Source: an uncultured Candidatus Saccharibacteria bacterium (GTDB taxonomy: Bacteria; Patescibacteriota; Saccharimonadia; Saccharimonadales; Saccharimonadaceae). Taken from it: DNA of 10,567 nucleotides. Position numbers and translations under genes: made by a program. Under the pieces are notes generated by a model. It saw only the letters and a list, made by a program, of their open reading frames with translations, was not told the origin of the DNA and ran no database searches. The stretch spans positions 1 through 10,567 of the forward strand of contig CALHQU010000047.1 in the NCBI GenBank assembly GCA_938038145.1. Reading direction: 5' to 3'. Position 1 is the stretch's first letter. The number at the start of each line of letters is the position of its first letter. Shown piece after piece: positions 6,557 to 10,567 of the stretch.

Positions 6557-7438
6557 ATGCCGAGCACTCGCGCGCTGAAAAATCGCATTCGTTCGGTGGA
6601 CTCGACTAAGCAGATCACCAAGGCTATGCAGTTGGTGGCGGCTAGTAAAATGCGTCGCGCTCAAGAGGCGGACAAGGCTTCTGCGCCGTACACGATGGCG
6701 GCGGAAGAATTGCTGTCTTATTTGGCGAGCCAAGGCGCAACCGACAATCACCCGCTGTTCGTTAGGCGAAAGATAAATAAGCGATTGATTATCGTGGTGG
6801 CCAGCGACAAGGGTTTGGCTGGTGCGTACAACACCAACGTTTTGAAGAAGTATTTGGAATTGTTAAAGCGTGATGACGAACGCGGAATTGAGAACTTGAC
6901 TTTGACGATTGGTCGGCGAGCCTCGCAATTCGCAACGCGTCTTAAGGATACGAAAATCATCGGTACGTATGAAGATTTGCCAGATCAGCCGTCTGGATTG
7001 ACATTCCACACGATTTTGAACACGGCAGTAAATATGTTTGAAAATGGCGAAGTTGATGCAGTTACGCTTGTTTATACGCGTTTTGTCAATAGCATGGTTC
7101 AGACTGCAGAATTGGATAGGTTATTGCCAGCAGGAACGAAAATCTTGGTTGATCCGAGCGAAGTTTCTAATACGATTTCTGACGCCAAATATGAGCCGAG
7201 CATTCCAGAAGTTTTGGACGCGGTGGCGTATCGTTTGGTTGGTGCGCGACTGTTGCAGGCGTTGCTTGATGCTCGCGCCAGCGAACATTCTATGCGTATG
7301 ATGGCGATGAAGAATGCTACAGATAATGCCAGCGATTTGGTTGACGATTTGACGCTAGCTATGAATAAAGCTCGTCAAGGGGCGATTACTCAGGAGCTTG
7401 CTGAAATTTCTGGTGGCGTGGAGGCGATGGAACAATGA
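6557..7438 (+). CDS. atpG: ATP synthase subunit gamma
   Basis: Gamma is the central rotor shaft turning inside alpha3beta3. The 293-residue protein has the two conserved terminal helices of the family: N-terminal IRSVDSTKQITKAMQLVAASKMRRA (about 11-35, the strand family signature KITKAM..VAASKM) and C-terminal HSMRMMAMKNATDNASDLVDDLTLAMNKARQGAITQELAEISGG (about 244-287). The Rossmann-like middle begins with LIIVVASDKGLAGAYNTN (about 76-93), matching the family's SDRGLCGxxN block. Length is typical. GAGGAG at 6545-6550 lies inside the end of atpA, 6 bases from the ATG, and only 3 bases separate the two genes. Unlike the canonical order, the next gene is not atpD but an unrecognised 131-residue protein. 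Confidence 0.96.
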   Translation: MPSTRALKNRIRSVDSTKQITKAMQLVAASKMRRAQEADKASAPYTMAAEELLSYLASQGATDNHPLFVRRKINKRLIIVVASDKGLAGAYNTNVLKKYLELLKRDDERGIENLTLTIGRRASQFATRLKDTKIIGTYEDLPDQPSGLTFHTILNTAVNMFENGEVDAVTLVYTRFVNSMVQTAELDRLLPAGTKILVDPSEVSNTISDAKYEPSIPEVLDAVAYRLVGARLLQALLDARASEHSMRMMAMKNATDNASDLVDDLTLAMNKARQGAITQELAEISGGVEAMEQ

Positions 7439-7463
7439 TAAAGGAGATATTGAAGTAAAGGAG
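7439..7463 (+). promoter_or_regulatory. Tandem Shine-Dalgarno sequences after atpG
   Basis: TAAAGGAG occurs twice, at 7439-7446 and 7456-7463. The second lies 5 bases before the ATG at 7469 and serves the inserted gene. The first has no gene to serve except a 7-codon reading frame that starts at 7435 inside the atpG stop (ATGA) and ends at 7458. The pair may be a short tandem duplication. Confidence 0.5.
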
Positions 7464-7468
7464 CAATT

Positions 7469-9290
<1,822 letters not shown>

Positions 9291-9292
9291 TC

Positions 9293-9718
9293 ATGAAATT
9301 GTCATTAGTCACACTTGTCGGTACGAAGGTTGACGAAGAAGTTTATTCGGTGTCAATTCCAACTACTGACGGCGAAATTTCCGTTTTCCCAAGCCATGAG
9401 CCGCTAGTGACGATTGCGCGGGATGGCGTCATTACTGTGCGTCGCCGTAAAGAAGATTCGGATAGTCAATTGGAGTATTTCGCAATCTCTGGTGGCGTGG
9501 TAAAAATTGACTATTCGTCGGTGCAAATTTTGGTTGATGAAGCTGATCACGGCGATGATATCATCGAGGCGGAAACTCAGAAAGCTCTGGAGCGTGCTAT
9601 TAAGGCGCGTGATGAGGCTGGTGATCAAGTTGAGCGCGAGAAAGCCAAGCAGCTTATCGATCGTCATATGGTGCGATTGAAGGTTGCTGATCTTCATAGG
9701 CGTAAGCGACGACGCTAA
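9293..9718 (+). CDS. atpC: ATP synthase subunit epsilon
   Basis: Epsilon binds gamma and the c-ring at the foot of the central stalk and can restrain hydrolysis through its C-terminal helices. The 141-residue protein has the N-terminal beta-sandwich (about 1-85) with TTDGEISVFPSHEPLVT (the family's T.dGe.giLp.HaPl.. block) and the YFAISGGVVKID block. The C-terminal helical region (about 90-141) ends in a very basic stretch, HRRKRRR. Length is typical (about 130-140). Only 2 bases separate it from the atpD stop, and there is no good Shine-Dalgarno (AAGAAAG only), so translation probably depends on coupling to atpD. Its TAA overlaps the stop of the convergent kinase-like gene. No intrinsic terminator is visible after it, so the operon 3' end is not defined by sequence. 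Confidence 0.94.
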   Translation: MKLSLVTLVGTKVDEEVYSVSIPTTDGEISVFPSHEPLVTIARDGVITVRRRKEDSDSQLEYFAISGGVVKIDYSSVQILVDEADHGDDIIEAETQKALERAIKARDEAGDQVEREKAKQLIDRHMVRLKVADLHRRKRRR

Positions 9719-9900
9719 GCTTTATCGAGAGCAATCATTAGCCGACTTACTTTACCAAGCACAGTATTTCGTATTCCGGTTGGTAGTGTTTCTCTTGCTG
9801 TTTTTTGATATGGATCGAGGAATATTCCATTTATAACTTCATTTGGTATGAAGAATTTTTCGTGAACATTTGTATCACGTAGACCATATATCTTTGTATG
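9715..9900 (-). pseudogene. Out-of-frame C-terminal part of the kinase-like gene
   Basis: In the -1 frame relative to the upstream kinase-like reading frame, the minus strand from about 9900 is open for about 60 codons to a TAG at 9717-9715. It encodes a natural-looking segment including IYGLRDTNVHEKFFIPNEV, then GIFLDPYQKTARETLPTG, and ends RLMIALDKA. In contrast, the continuing original frame gives a short Met/Ser/Gln-rich tail and stops at 9831. The total of 839 bases from the ATG to this TAG is one short of 280 codons, as expected for a single-base deletion. The break lies between the out-of-frame stop at 9903-9901 and about 9885. It could be a real mutation or a sequencing error. Confidence 0.6.
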
Positions 9901-10553
9901 TCATCAAAATAATCGTCAGGATCTGTAGACTCCCTTGTTGTTGTCGTGTCGATTATCCTAAATTGTAGACTTGGATCATAGGCTGTATTTCGTGGTAGGA
10001 AATCGCCATGAGTCACACCTGCTTCACCATGTAAGAATAATAAACTTTCTGCTGCTGTTGCAAGTGCTAGATAGACCTCTTGTTCTGTTCTCTCAGGATT
10101 AAATATAAGGTTGTCGCAGCTTGTAACGCCTTCTTCAAAACGAGTGATTGTGTGTAATGTTCCTTTTTTGTCTCGCATAAATCCAACATGGGCAAAGGTT
10201 ATTTGTCTATCCTTGCTCAATTTATTTAGCCTTACGCCTGTTGCATAATCTCTGCCTGCTAGTATAGAAAATTTTTCAGGATAAGGCTTAAGGGCTACTG
10301 GGAGGCGTGACAATAAGGTATTGCCACTGATACACATATCTGCAAAACGTACGTCATGCATACTGTCTTCACGCCCTGTTCTATATATGTCATTTTCCTT
10401 TGTGGTCACGGTCGTAGGAAGAGATGCTATCGTTGAATCTGTTTTGTGCGAACATAGAGCTATATGCCCCATCGGTAAATTGTTAAGACGATACATAATA
10501 CTAGATAACTCTGTGATGTCTGGATTTATGGTAGATACCGAAAACTTTTCCAT
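9831..10553 (-). CDS. Kinase-fold protein (aminoglycoside/choline kinase-like), frameshifted at its 3' end
   Basis: As read, this frame gives 240 residues. The C-terminal half shows protein-kinase-fold phosphotransferase motifs: a helix LATAAESLLFLHG (164-176), catalytic loop THGDFLPRN (181-189) with Asp184 and Asn189, and a metal-binding Asp202 in FRIIDTT, in place of DFG. An acidic run DPDDYFDD (211-218) follows, as is common before the alpha-helical lobe. These fit the aminoglycoside/choline-kinase-like superfamily; the phosphate acceptor is unknown. The N-terminal about 120 residues lack a clear P-loop or VAxK motif. From about residue 220 the frame looks non-native; the likely true C-terminus lies in the -1 frame to 9715, for about 279 residues in total. 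The ATG at 10553 has TATAAT 6 bases upstream and no Shine-Dalgarno; the frame is still open upstream to the window edge. G+C is about 35-40% in sampled lines, lower than the atp genes. Confidence 0.65.
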   Translation of the reverse strand: MEKFSVSTINPDITELSSIMYRLNNLPMGHIALCSHKTDSTIASLPTTVTTKENDIYRTGREDSMHDVRFADMCISGNTLLSRLPVALKPYPEKFSILAGRDYATGVRLNKLSKDRQITFAHVGFMRDKKGTLHTITRFEEGVTSCDNLIFNPERTEQEVYLALATAAESLLFLHGEAGVTHGDFLPRNTAYDPSLQFRIIDTTTTRESTDPDDYFDDIQRYMVYVIQMFTKNSSYQMKL

Positions 10554-10559
10554 TTCGTA

Positions 10560-10565
10560 ATTATA
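10560..10565 (-). promoter_or_regulatory. Kinase-like gene promoter (-10 TATAAT)
   Basis: TATAAT at 10565-10560 on the minus strand ends 6 bases before the ATG at 10553. A G at 10567 fits an extended -10 (TGn), but the T would lie just outside the window. The transcript would be leaderless. Confidence 0.45.
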
Positions 10566-10567
10566 TC

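Noticed and set aside
7038-7301. Open + strand frame inside atpG, and similar frames within atpA, atpD, atpF and atpH
   Set aside because: These overlap strongly supported subunit genes in other frames, have biased composition and carry no recognisable motifs.
9885-9905. Programmed ribosomal frameshift in the kinase-like gene
   Set aside because: The local sequence lacks an X-XXY-YYZ slippery heptamer and no strong downstream hairpin is apparent.

Overview
The window is a bacterial chromosome segment with a complete F-type ATP synthase operon on the + strand, flanked by a few short housekeeping or unknown genes. TGA is read as stop (ends of the first operon gene and of atpG), so the code is standard. 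Small intergenic gaps, a shortened delta subunit, small accessory genes and the overall protein style suggest a Patescibacteria/CPR lineage, most likely Saccharibacteria (TM7). That placement comes from recognising sequence style, not from a search.

Layout. 1-320 (-): 5' part of smpB, running off the left edge. 410-2068 (+): an ABC-F ATPase, divergent from smpB across an 89-base gap. 2118-2405 (-): a glutaredoxin-like protein. 2454-2678 (-): a 74-residue protein with a possible zinc site. 2718-9718 (+): the ATP synthase operon, in the order atpZ/atpI-like, atpB (a), atpE (c), atpF (b), atpH (delta), atpA (alpha), atpG (gamma), an unrecognised 131-residue protein, atpD (beta), atpC (epsilon). 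9715-10553 (-): a kinase-fold gene converging on atpC, with an apparent single-base frameshift near its 3' end.

How the genes work together. The eight canonical subunits give a full F1Fo enzyme: membrane a/c motor, b/delta stator, alpha3beta3 catalytic head and gamma/epsilon rotor stalk. Catalytic residues are intact and the c subunit lacks the usual Na+ ligands, so proton coupling is expected. Genes inside the operon have clear Shine-Dalgarno sequences and are tightly spaced or overlapping. smpB and the ABC-F protein both belong to ribosome rescue or translation, a thematic pairing only.

The main points of interest are: (1) an unrecognised, AT-richer gene inserted between atpG and atpD, translationally overlapped with atpD and bounded by a 10-bp direct repeat that includes both start codons; (2) extended -10 promoters placed so close to start codons that most first genes look leaderless, while operon-internal genes use Shine-Dalgarno sites; (3) a c subunit whose first-helix glycine motif is mostly replaced; (4) a delta subunit about 45 residues short; and (5) the frameshifted kinase-like gene. 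No RNA genes, CRISPR arrays, insertion sequences or integrase genes were seen, and no stretch over 300 bases lacks a gene.
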